Assembly (NCBI GenBank): GCA_003503535.1
Contig: DOCI01000209.1
Location: 23,300-30,867, forward strand
DNA length: 7,568 bases
Source of the DNA: Planctomycetaceae bacterium
GTDB taxonomy: Bacteria; Planctomycetota; Planctomycetia; Planctomycetales; Planctomycetaceae
Direction: 5' to 3'
Positions 1 to 6,390 of the stretch are shown one piece after another (the first letter of the stretch is position 1; every line of letters starts with the position of its first letter). A program made the position numbers and the translations under genes. Under the pieces are notes generated by a model. That model saw only the letters and a program-made list of their open reading frames with translations. It searched no databases and was not told the DNA's origin.

Positions 1-5
1 TTTGA

Positions 6-43
6 TGTCCATGCGACTGCAGAAACCATTTGAAAATGGTCTA
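6..43. repeat. 38-base dispersed repeat, copy 1
   Basis: This stretch matches positions 4617-4654 in the same orientation with two mismatches over 38 bases. Its right half forms a hairpin: arms ACCATT (25-30) and AATGGT (35-40) around a TGAA loop. The left end, TGTCC at 6-10, is the same sequence that closes a GGACA/TGTCC hairpin in copy 2, so the repeat probably starts to the left of the window. It is non-coding. With copy 2 it brackets the cytochrome/DUF1501 operon, which suggests a family of intergenic elements; two copies alone cannot show how many exist. Confidence 0.8.
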
Positions 44-50
44 AAACCCT

Positions 51-62
51 CGCCTTCAGGCG
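51..62. repeat. Small hairpin with TTCA loop
   Basis: CGCC and GGCG arms close on a TTCA loop, eight bases after the end of repeat copy 1. The hairpin in copy 1 has a TGAA loop, the reverse complement of TTCA, and another TTCA-loop hairpin follows at 115-126. This spacing suggests one composite structured element rather than isolated chance palindromes. The role is unknown. Confidence 0.45.
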
Positions 63-104
63 AACCTTTAGATTCTTCCCATTTGGAAAATTTCACAAGA
101 GTAT

Positions 105-160
105 GTGGGTGTCAGGACTTCAGTCCGTAGCCCACGGCTCAAGCCTATTGGCTTCTGCCG
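105..160. repeat. REP-like cluster of stem-loops with GTAG motif
   Basis: Two structures sit back to back. The first has an outer stem GTGGG (105-109) with CCCAC (131-135) around an inner hairpin GGAC-TTCA-GTCC (116-125, extendable by one pair to 115-126). The second is a hairpin at 135-160: CGGC and AAGCC on the left arm, a TATT loop, then GGCTT and GCCG on the right arm, with a two-by-two internal loop (TC facing CT). A GTAG tetranucleotide at 127-130 stands shortly before the second hairpin. GTAG followed by an imperfect hairpin is the known layout of REP elements mobilised by RAYT-type Y1 transposases, so a REP-like element is a reasonable guess. No transposase gene is in the window. Confidence 0.45.
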
Positions 161-480
161 ATAGTAGTTCAGTTACTCCTGCTGGATTCTCATTGATTAA
201 CTTACCAGGTCAATAATGCCGTAATCTGTTGCTGCCTGCAAACGCAATCTCTTTTTGACAATTCTTATCTGGCAGATCGGATTTAAAACAATGAATTCAT
301 AATGGATCGTTTAATGACTCAGCGAATGCATTTGACACCAGCATTTTGTGAGCCACATGCCACTCTCTGAATCTTCCATTCGACGATTCAACAGACCAGC
401 AGGAAAAGAAATATTGCTGTTGATGCGGCAGGAAGCTGGAATTAAAAATCCAAAGGGATTCGTCCATCCCCGGAATTATC
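161..480. other. Intergenic stretch without a supported gene
   Basis: No convincing gene is visible. A 46-codon open frame (357-497, ATG start) and a 22-codon frame (302-370) exist, but neither has a good ribosome binding site or a recognisable motif. A perfect TTGACA stands at 255-260 without a convincing -10 box at normal spacing. The stretch may be a decayed gene or a long leader; the sequence does not decide. Confidence 0.5.
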
Positions 481-481
481 T

Positions 482-510
482 TTGCTTAATATGGTAATTA
501 TTGATAGCAT
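482..510 (+). promoter_or_regulatory. Possible promoter of the cytochrome/DUF1501 operon
   Basis: TTGCTT (482-487) and TAGCAT (505-510) are separated by 17 bases and match the sigma-70 boxes only in part. If used, transcription would begin near 517 and leave a leader of about 65 bases before the ATG at 581. It would exclude the upstream in-frame TTG as the start codon. This is a weak call by eye. Confidence 0.25.
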
Positions 511-580
511 AAAGTTCTCGCCGTGGCGCTCAACTTCCTGCACTCCACACTTGTGGATTCCTCCAGATTATCGTGAAGTC

Positions 581-3058
581 ATGCCCAGAATCCTCAATAG
601 TCATTTATTGCGTCTTCTCGTGGGAATGTTTATGCTCAGCCTGCTGGCCGGGACCGGAGTTGCTCAACAAACCGTGAAACCCAATGTGGAGCCGAATGAA
701 GAGCAATTGCGTTTTTTTGAAACGAAAATCCGCCCTCTGCTGGCCACTCATTGTTACGATTGTCACGGCGCAGACTTACAGGAATCAAACCTGAGGCTCG
801 ACACCCTTCAGGGCATGCTCAATGGCGGCAAGGGCGGGCCGGGTTTAGTCCCGCATAAACCGCAGGGCAGCCTGCTGGTGACTGCGATCTCGTATCGCGA
901 TAGCGATCTCAAAATGCCTCCCCAGGAAAAACTCGCCGCTGAGCAGATTGCCGATTTGACTCGCTGGATTGAAATGGGAGCTCCCCATCCAGATTCTGGC
1001 AGTGCTGAGTTGCCTCAGGCTTCTGCAAAAATAGATCTGGAAAAAGGGCGAGAGCATTGGGCCTTCCAGCCTCCTGTCAAACCGAATGTGCCGTCAACGG
1101 CAGATACACAAAACCCGATCGATGCTTTCCTGCAACAGGCGATGAGTGAGCAGGGACTGACGCCGCTCAGGCAGGCGGACAAACGAACGTTGATTCGCCG
1201 CGCGAGTTTCGATCTGATTGGTTTGCCACCAACACCCGAAGACGTCGATCTCTTTCTGGCGGATGAGTCGGCAGATGCTTTTGAAAAAGTTGTCGACCGC
1301 CTGCTGGCATCTCCTCATTATGGGGAACGTTGGGGCCGCCACTGGTTGGACATTGTCCGTTATGCAGATTCCAATGGACTCGATGAGAACGTTGCCCATG
1401 GCAATGCCTGGCGATATCGGGATTATGTCGTTGAATCGTTCAATCAGGATAAGCCTTACGATCAGTTTCTCAGAGAGCAGCTCGCTGGTGATTTGATCGA
1501 CTCCGGGGATGACTGGCAACTGCGAAATGAACGATTGATCGCAACCGGTTTTCTGGTGCTCGGTCCCAAGGTGCTCGCCGAGGTGGATGAGACCAAGATG
1601 GAGATGGATATCGTCGATGAACAGCTCGATACCATCGGCCGCGGAATTTTGGGACTCACTCTGGGCTGCGCCCGCTGTCACGACCACAAATTTGACCCGA
1701 TTGGACACGCAGACTATTACGCAATGGCGGGAATTCTGAAAAGCACCCGCGCGATGCAAACTTTCACCAAGGTTGCCAAATGGAACGAAAACTCAATTGC
1801 ATCTCCAATTCAGGTTCAGGAGAAAGCCGCCCACGAGAAAAAAATCAGTGACCAGAAACAGAGGATTAAAATACTCGTTGAGGCGACAATAAACAGCCTT
1901 CCTGAACCAACCGGAGAAACGGAGCCGGAGGAGCCGGAGGATGTTGAAAAAAACTTTCCTGAAGAGGTGCAGTCCGAATTGAAGTCGATGCGAGATGAGT
2001 TGAAGAATCTGGAAACTTCGAATCCGCAGCTTCCCACCGCGATGGGTGTACAGGATGGAGAAGTTACCGATGTTCCCGTGCATTTGCGTGGCAGTCATTT
2101 AACGTTAGGCGAAGTCGTACAACGACGCTTTCCACTCGTACTGGCAGGACTCGAACAGGTCGCATTGCCCGAGAACAAAAGCGGGCGACTGGAGTTTGCT
2201 CAATGGCTCACACAATGTGATCATCCTCTTACGGCCCGTGTCATTGTCAATCGACTGTGGCGCTGGCATTTCGGTAAGGGAATCGTTGGAACGGTCGATA
2301 ACTTTGGACTGCGTGGTGAACAGCCCTCGCATCCCGAATTACTCGACTGGCTGGCAATTTCTTTGGTCGAATCCAACTGGTCAATCAAAACGATTCACCG
2401 GACGATTATGCTTTCTGCGGCTTATCAGCGGGAATCGGGATTCGATTCGACAAATACTTCAATTGATCCCGCGAATAATTATTATTGGAAATACGATTTA
2501 CATCGATTGGATGCGGAAACAATCCGCGATTCCATGCTGGCTGTCAGCGGGACGCTCGATCTGAAAATTGGAGGAAGCCTGTTACCGGTTGAAAATCGCG
2601 CATATTTTTTCAACCACACCTCTGAAGACAAAGCGTCCTACGAAAATATTCGCCGACGCTCCATTTATGTCCCCGTAGTTCGAAACCATTTGTATGATTT
2701 CTTTCAACTCTTTGACTATACCGATGCGAGTGTCCTCAATGGCAATCGCGAAACCAGTACCATCGCACCTCAGGCACTGATGCTGATGAACTCCGAACTC
2801 ATCGCGGAATTGTCGGCAGCGATGGCGGATCGAATCCTGCAGCAGCACTCCTCCCGTGAAGATCGCATCAACTACTCCTTTAATCTTGCCTACAGCCGGC
2901 CCCCTTCTGCAGCTGAGTTGCAGCAGATTACTCATTATCTGAATGGGTTCGATGCACCGGAGACAGAACTGTCTCCTGGTCAAATTAACAATAAAAAAGC
3001 CTGGCAGTTGGTTTGCCAGTCGCTGATTTCTTCCAGCGAGTTTTTGTACGTTCAGTAA
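581..3058 (+). CDS. PSD1-type secreted cytochrome c protein with DUF1549 and DUF1553
   Basis: The protein has 825 residues from the ATG at 581. Residues 1-29 are a Sec signal peptide (basic start, hydrophobic core, cleavage near AQQ). A planctomycete cytochrome c domain follows: the haem motif CYDCH is at 58-62 and a KMPP motif at about 111-114 offers a possible axial Met. DUF1549 spans about 179-392 and carries a second haem motif, CARCH, at 363-367. A charged linker at about 414-485, likely coiled-coil, contains an EPEEPED run. DUF1553 fills roughly 535-815. No LamG-like insert is apparent, so this is a compact member. The frame stays open upstream to a TTG at 482, but those 33 residues would bury the signal peptide, hence the chosen start; no good Shine-Dalgarno site is visible. 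The haems suggest a redox or electron-transfer role in the periplasm; the substrate is unknown. It lies 46 bases before a DUF1501 gene and is almost certainly co-transcribed with it. Confidence 0.93.
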   Translation: MPRILNSHLLRLLVGMFMLSLLAGTGVAQQTVKPNVEPNEEQLRFFETKIRPLLATHCYDCHGADLQESNLRLDTLQGMLNGGKGGPGLVPHKPQGSLLVTAISYRDSDLKMPPQEKLAAEQIADLTRWIEMGAPHPDSGSAELPQASAKIDLEKGREHWAFQPPVKPNVPSTADTQNPIDAFLQQAMSEQGLTPLRQADKRTLIRRASFDLIGLPPTPEDVDLFLADESADAFEKVVDRLLASPHYGERWGRHWLDIVRYADSNGLDENVAHGNAWRYRDYVVESFNQDKPYDQFLREQLAGDLIDSGDDWQLRNERLIATGFLVLGPKVLAEVDETKMEMDIVDEQLDTIGRGILGLTLGCARCHDHKFDPIGHADYYAMAGILKSTRAMQTFTKVAKWNENSIASPIQVQEKAAHEKKISDQKQRIKILVEATINSLPEPTGETEPEEPEDVEKNFPEEVQSELKSMRDELKNLETSNPQLPTAMGVQDGEVTDVPVHLRGSHLTLGEVVQRRFPLVLAGLEQVALPENKSGRLEFAQWLTQCDHPLTARVIVNRLWRWHFGKGIVGTVDNFGLRGEQPSHPELLDWLAISLVESNWSIKTIHRTIMLSAAYQRESGFDSTNTSIDPANNYYWKYDLHRLDAETIRDSMLAVSGTLDLKIGGSLLPVENRAYFFNHTSEDKASYENIRRRSIYVPVVRNHLYDFFQLFDYTDASVLNGNRETSTIAPQALMLMNSELIAELSAAMADRILQQHSSREDRINYSFNLAYSRPPSAAELQQITHYLNGFDAPETELSPGQINNKKAWQLVCQSLISSSEFLYVQ

Positions 3059-3104
3059 AGTTGAATGTCCAGGATATTGAGAATCAGAATTGAAAGCCGG
3101 AGAC

Positions 3105-4499
3105 ATGTTCAAGTTATCTCGTCGAGAAATGCTCCAGAGTTCCAGTGCCGGGTTTGGTGCACTCGCTCTGCACTCGTTGCTGGCAGAAGAAGCTCAGGCA
3201 GATCAAGGCACTCGTTTACCGCAATTTGCTCCGAAGGCCAAGCGAGTTATCTTTCTGTTCATGAAAGGGGGACCATCCCAGGTAGATACATTCGACTACA
3301 AACCCCTGCTGCAAAAGAGTGACCACAAGGACTTTCCTTTTGAGAAGCCCCGCGTGCAGTTCGCGCCCACGGGAGAACTCCTCGCGTCTCCCTGGAAATT
3401 TCAGCGATACGGGGAAAGCGGCATCGCAGTCAGCGAACTATTTCCGCACGTTGCTCAATGTGTCGATGATTTGTGCATTCTCAATTCCTGCCACGGTACC
3501 AACCCCGCACATGGGGGAGCCAGTCTGAAACTGCATACCGGAAGCGATACGTTCGTTCGTCCCAGCATGGGGTCCTGGGTTACCTATGGACTGGGAAGCG
3601 AAAACAATAATCTGCCTGGCTTTATTACCATTTGTCCGACTCTCGCCCATGGGGGCACAAAAAACTGGAGTTCTGCATTCTTACCAGCAGCTCATTCTGG
3701 CACTCCTTTAGGAAACGCAAGTCAGACTTCAGAACAGGCCCGAGTCAAATACATCAACAACGAACATCTCAGTCCCGTTCAGCAACGCCAGCAACTGAAT
3801 CTGACACAAGCCTTGAATCGAAACTTTCAAGTCACAACGGGACCACATCCGGAACTTGAGGCGAGAATTCAATCGTTTGAACTCGCCTTCCGCATGCAAT
3901 CACAAATGCCTGAAGCACTCGATCTGGCAACAGAATCCCAATCGACCCATGAACTTTATGGTACCAATGAACCGGGCACCGCCGATTTTGGTCGTCAATG
4001 CCTGATGGCCCGACGCTTTGCAGAACGCGGCGTTCGCTTCGTGCAGGTGACGCACAGCAACACAGATCGGCAGTGGGATCAACACGGAAATCTCCGCAAA
4101 GATCACGAAAAAAATGCTGCTGAAGTCGACAAACCAATTGCAGGCCTGTTACGCGATTTGAAACAGCGAGGCCTGCTGCAGGATACGCTCGTCTTGTGGG
4201 GCGGCGAATTCGGTCGAACGCCCACCTGCCAGGGAACAGGTCATGATGGACGCGATCATAATCCTGAAGGGTTCACAATGTGGATGGCTGGTGGCGGAGT
4301 CCGAGCCGGTATTCAATACGGAGCCACCGACGACTACGGCTTTTATGCGATCCGAGATAAAGTCCACATTCACGATGTCCACGCGACAATGCTGCATCTG
4401 CTTGGTCTCAATCACGAGGAACTCACCTACCGCCATGCCGGTCGCGATTTCCGATTAACCGATGTCGCTGGTCACGTCGTTCACGACATCATTGCCTGA
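3105..4499 (+). CDS. Tat-exported DUF1501 family protein
   Basis: The protein has 464 residues. It opens with a twin-arginine signal (SRREML at 5-10, hydrophobic stretch, likely cleavage after about residue 32), which fixes the ATG at 3105; a TTG at 3090 would add only five residues. A weak GAAAG lies eight bases upstream. DUF1501 landmarks are clear: KRVIFLFMKGGPSQVDTFD at 46-64, HGTNPAHGG at 130-138, a THSNTDRQWDQHGN stretch at 316-329, GGEFGRTP at 366-373, GRDHNPEGF at 382-390 and HIHDVHATMLHLLG at 421-434. The family belongs to the alkaline phosphatase/sulfatase-like superfamily; the conserved D, E and H residues in these motifs look like metal ligands, but the sulfatase Cys/Ser signature is absent. 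The reaction is not known. Length and motifs are complete. Its place directly behind the haem protein, a pairing repeated in many planctomycetes, suggests that the two products act in one complex or pathway. Tat export implies that it folds, perhaps with metal, before crossing the membrane. Confidence 0.93.
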   Translation: MFKLSRREMLQSSSAGFGALALHSLLAEEAQADQGTRLPQFAPKAKRVIFLFMKGGPSQVDTFDYKPLLQKSDHKDFPFEKPRVQFAPTGELLASPWKFQRYGESGIAVSELFPHVAQCVDDLCILNSCHGTNPAHGGASLKLHTGSDTFVRPSMGSWVTYGLGSENNNLPGFITICPTLAHGGTKNWSSAFLPAAHSGTPLGNASQTSEQARVKYINNEHLSPVQQRQQLNLTQALNRNFQVTTGPHPELEARIQSFELAFRMQSQMPEALDLATESQSTHELYGTNEPGTADFGRQCLMARRFAERGVRFVQVTHSNTDRQWDQHGNLRKDHEKNAAEVDKPIAGLLRDLKQRGLLQDTLVLWGGEFGRTPTCQGTGHDGRDHNPEGFTMWMAGGGVRAGIQYGATDDYGFYAIRDKVHIHDVHATMLHLLGLNHEELTYRHAGRDFRLTDVAGHVVHDIIA

Positions 4500-4516
4500 T
4501 TGAGCGATTCTCAAAG

Positions 4517-4540
4517 GATTGCGACATTACGTGTGCAATC
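4517..4540 (+). terminator. Hairpin after the DUF1501 gene, possible terminator
   Basis: Arms GATTGC (4517-4522) and GCAATC (4535-4540), extended by ACA with TGT after one bulged G, form a nine-pair stem 17 bases after the stop codon. No T-run follows, so it is not a classic intrinsic terminator. It could still protect the 3' end or assist factor-dependent termination in this convergent gap. Confidence 0.4.
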
Positions 4541-4606
4541 TGTCAGTTCAGGAGCATATTCAAAAATTACCTGCAGTGTTCGACAGGGGCAGGCATAGCG
4601 GTTTTA

Positions 4607-4621
4607 GGACAATTCGTGTCC
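4607..4621. repeat. GGACA/TGTCC hairpin at the left edge of repeat copy 2
   Basis: GGACA and TGTCC pair across a five-base loop, and the right arm is the first five bases of repeat copy 2. Copy 1 keeps the same TGTCC next to the window edge, so the hairpin is probably part of the repeat unit. Confidence 0.45.
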
Positions 4622-4654
4622 AAGCGACTGCAGAAACCATTTGAATATGGTCTA
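4617..4654. repeat. 38-base dispersed repeat, copy 2
   Basis: This is the second copy of the repeat at 6-43, same orientation, with two mismatches. One mismatch shortens the internal hairpin to ACCAT/ATGGT (4636-4651, loop of six). It ends 15 bases from the stop codon of the M19-like gene, so on the minus strand its hairpin falls just after that gene and may serve in 3'-end formation. Confidence 0.8.
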
Positions 4655-4669
4655 TCGCTCTTGCATCCC

Positions 4670-6013
4670 TTACAGGTTCAATGATTCCTCAGAGACACGC
4701 ATCACATTTTCTCCGATAATTTTACGAATCTCTTCGTCACGATACCCTCGCTGGACCAGTCCAACAGTAAACAATGGCCAGTTGGTCCATGCCAGGCTTT
4801 GTGTCATTTCTGATGTCGTCTTAAAGTTATCATTTGGCCAGAGAGATCGAAATTCATCCCGTTGACGGGGTTGTCGAGGAACCTTTTTGTTTTCCACAGA
4901 AGCATATTGTGAGTTGTGCGCGACATCGGTGCCAATAGCAACATGGTCGACTCCAAAATTCTTAGTCACATGGTCCACATGATTGAGTAGCATTGCAATA
5001 TCGCCACTTCCTTTCAGGAAACGGGGAATACAGCAAATGCCAATAAGTCCACCGGAATCAACGATCGCACGAATCACGTCATCAGGCTTGCTGCGGGCAT
5101 GGGGTTGAGAATCCAACGCGGCACAGACCGTATGACTGGCAACGACGGGTTTACTGGAATGTCGGGCGGCTTCCAGGCTTGTTCGCCAGCCCGAGTGTGC
5201 ACAATCCGGAATCACGCCAACCCGATTCATATCCGCAATCACACTGCGACCAAAATCACTCAGGCCTGCATTGGATGTTTCCCCGCAGCCGTCACCAATC
5301 ATATTGCGTCGCTGATACGTCAAATGCATCATGCGAATGCCCAATTGAAAAAAGATCCGCAAGTATCGTAATTCATCAGGAACGGAATTCCATTGCTGTG
5401 TGAGAGGAACACCATTTCCCGTTAAATACAGGCAGTGCCTGCCTGCACGTTTCGCCTCTCGGATTTCCTCGGGGCTCGATGCTTTGCTGACGACAGATTT
5501 CAGCATATCGGTCACATAAGTAAAGCGGGCCAGCCGTTTGATCAACCGGAGTGGATCCTGTCCCTCTTCCCCAGCATTTTGAAAAACGCAGGTCACTCCC
5601 GAGGCCCGCCAGGCATCGAGATATTCCCTTCTTTCTGAAAGATCGGAAATATACCGAGTCATCGTCATTTCTTCACGAAGATCCTTCAACTCCTCATCAG
5701 ATGCTCCCGCTTCAATTGCCTGTGCAATCGCGTCCCCATCAATCGCTGCCCGAGGCGAGAATCCATAGGAGTCGAACACAATCGACTCAGCATGCAATCG
5801 CAATCCCCGTTCAAGTTCTTTACTGGTCGGCTTCAGAATCGACAAAGCCACCTCCCGGGCATGCTGCATCGTCGGAGTCAGTTTTTCAGACAGAAGATCC
5901 TCGGGATTGGAGTCCTGGCTTATCTTCGACTCCAGCATCCCGGCATAAGTTCGATTTGCGATTAGACCTGCTGTTAAACCAATTGCCGATCGGATCAGTG
6001 TGCGTCGTTTCAT
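4670..6013 (-). CDS. Tat-exported M19 (membrane dipeptidase)-like protein with altered active site
   Basis: The protein has 447 residues. The ATG at 6013 has a strong GAGGG eight bases upstream and begins a twin-arginine signal (KRRTLIR at 2-8, likely cleavage after TYA near residue 24); an upstream in-frame ATG at 6076 would bury it. The M19 fold is recognisable from GLSDFGRSVIADMNRVGVI (250-268), CAHSG with His273, ASHTV with His294, HARSKPDD with Arg307, and GVDHVAIGTD ending at Asp363. The two His are 21 residues apart, as in the family. Other expected residues are missing: the N-terminal HxD metal motif reads FDSYGF (80-85), the metal-bridging Glu of the usual EGG motif falls in TGNG (198-201), and the substrate-binding His of LTH is Tyr233. 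Family M19 normally hydrolyses dipeptides with two zinc ions; this member may hold one metal, use other ligands, or do something else. It is a single gene, convergent with DUF1501 and divergent from the DUF6807 gene. The frame is intact, so it does not look like a pseudogene. Confidence 0.88.
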   Translation of the reverse strand: MKRRTLIRSAIGLTAGLIANRTYAGMLESKISQDSNPEDLLSEKLTPTMQHAREVALSILKPTSKELERGLRLHAESIVFDSYGFSPRAAIDGDAIAQAIEAGASDEELKDLREEMTMTRYISDLSERREYLDAWRASGVTCVFQNAGEEGQDPLRLIKRLARFTYVTDMLKSVVSKASSPEEIREAKRAGRHCLYLTGNGVPLTQQWNSVPDELRYLRIFFQLGIRMMHLTYQRRNMIGDGCGETSNAGLSDFGRSVIADMNRVGVIPDCAHSGWRTSLEAARHSSKPVVASHTVCAALDSQPHARSKPDDVIRAIVDSGGLIGICCIPRFLKGSGDIAMLLNHVDHVTKNFGVDHVAIGTDVAHNSQYASVENKKVPRQPRQRDEFRSLWPNDNFKTTSEMTQSLAWTNWPLFTVGLVQRGYRDEEIRKIIGENVMRVSEESLNL

Positions 6014-6021
6014 TCGTGTTT

Positions 6022-6026
6022 CCCTC
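6022..6026 (-). promoter_or_regulatory. Ribosome binding site of the M19-like gene
   Basis: GAGGG on the minus strand stands eight bases before the ATG at 6013. It is the clearest Shine-Dalgarno site in the window and supports this start over the in-frame ATG at 6076. Confidence 0.75.
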
Positions 6027-6033
6027 TGTAAAC

Positions 6034-6065
6034 TCACTGAAAATGCGTTGCGAATCATGCAGTGA
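6034..6065 (-). promoter_or_regulatory. Inverted repeat in the leader of the M19-like gene
   Basis: TCACTG (6034-6039) and CAGTGA (6060-6065) are perfect six-base arms 20 bases apart, with an inner ATG/CAT pairing. In the minus-strand transcript they would form a stem just before the ribosome binding site. It could be an operator or a leader structure; six-base arms can also arise by chance. Confidence 0.3.
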
Positions 6066-6313
6066 CTCATCCACATGATATCAATTCCGAGACTTGTTTT
6101 ACGATGCTAACCAAACCGTTCCATCAAGATATCGATTGTGTTATGAGAAATTACCGACCACAACGAAAGTTCGTAGAGATCGGTCTGCCTATGAAAACAC
6201 CCCCTGTCAATCCAGACATGACTTGTCTTGAGCTCCATCCCCAATGCGAGCGGAATCTATTACGCATTTGCCTTTCCAGATATTTCATGTCAAACTAAAC
6301 AAGTTGACTGACA

Positions 6314-6323
6314 AATTGAAATC
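6314..6323 (+). repeat. Direct repeat AATTGAAATC, first copy
   Basis: The same ten bases recur at 6360-6369, 46 bases later, with the 18-base palindrome between them. The even placement on both sides suggests recognition sites, though AT-rich decamers recur easily. Confidence 0.35.
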
Positions 6324-6328
6324 AGATT

Positions 6329-6346
6329 TTCAAACTCCAGTTTGAA
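6329..6346. promoter_or_regulatory. 18-base palindrome, probable operator of the DUF6807 operon
   Basis: TTCAAACT and AGTTTGAA are perfect eight-base arms around a CC centre. The palindrome ends 44 bases before the DUF6807 start codon, a usual place for a repressor site. Its form fits a dimeric regulator; the family cannot be told, and no regulator gene is in the window. No T-run follows, so a terminator is unlikely. Confidence 0.55.
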
Positions 6347-6359
6347 GTCGATATCGTCC

Positions 6360-6369
6360 AATTGAAATC
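6360..6369 (+). repeat. Direct repeat AATTGAAATC, second copy
   Basis: This is the partner of 6314-6323. It lies 21 bases before the DUF6807 ATG, in the leader or promoter, and contains the same TTGAAA core as the palindrome at 7384-7395. Confidence 0.35.
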
Positions 6370-6390
6370 TAACTAAAGAAATAGAGAAAA

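Larger units (their letters stand above)
6014..6390. other. Divergent control region between the M19-like and DUF6807 genes
   Basis: This 377-base gap must hold the promoters of both divergent genes. It contains the inverted repeat at 6034-6065, a perfect palindrome at 6329-6346 and a ten-base direct repeat. A 78-codon open frame at 6062-6298 has no motif or ribosome binding site and is taken as chance. No good sigma-70 promoter could be assigned; TTGACT at 6304-6309 lacks a convincing -10 partner. Confidence 0.6.

Noticed and set aside
1..160. CRISPR array
   Set aside because: The repeated stem-loops differ in sequence, are unevenly spaced and have no unique spacers of constant length; no cas gene is present.
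255..287. Promoter with a perfect TTGACA at 255-260
   Set aside because: No acceptable -10 box lies at 16-18 bases; the nearest AT-rich hexamer, TTTAAA at 282-287, is 21 bases away.
1094..1759. 221-codon open frame on the minus strand inside the cytochrome gene
   Set aside because: It lies antisense to the well-supported DUF1549 domain and its protein shows no family features; it is a shadow of that gene's codon use.
4670..6013. Pseudogene status for the M19-like gene because active-site residues are missing
   Set aside because: The frame is full length, the export signal and ribosome binding site are good, and the remaining motifs are well kept, which fits selection for another function.
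5551..6078. 175-codon plus-strand open frame opposite the M19-like gene
   Set aside because: It is antisense to a gene with a signal peptide, ribosome binding site and family motifs; its own product is low-complexity Ser/Pro/His-rich.
6062..6298. 78-codon open frame in the divergent control region
   Set aside because: No ribosome binding site, no recognisable motif, irregular composition, and it spans the region that must hold two promoters.
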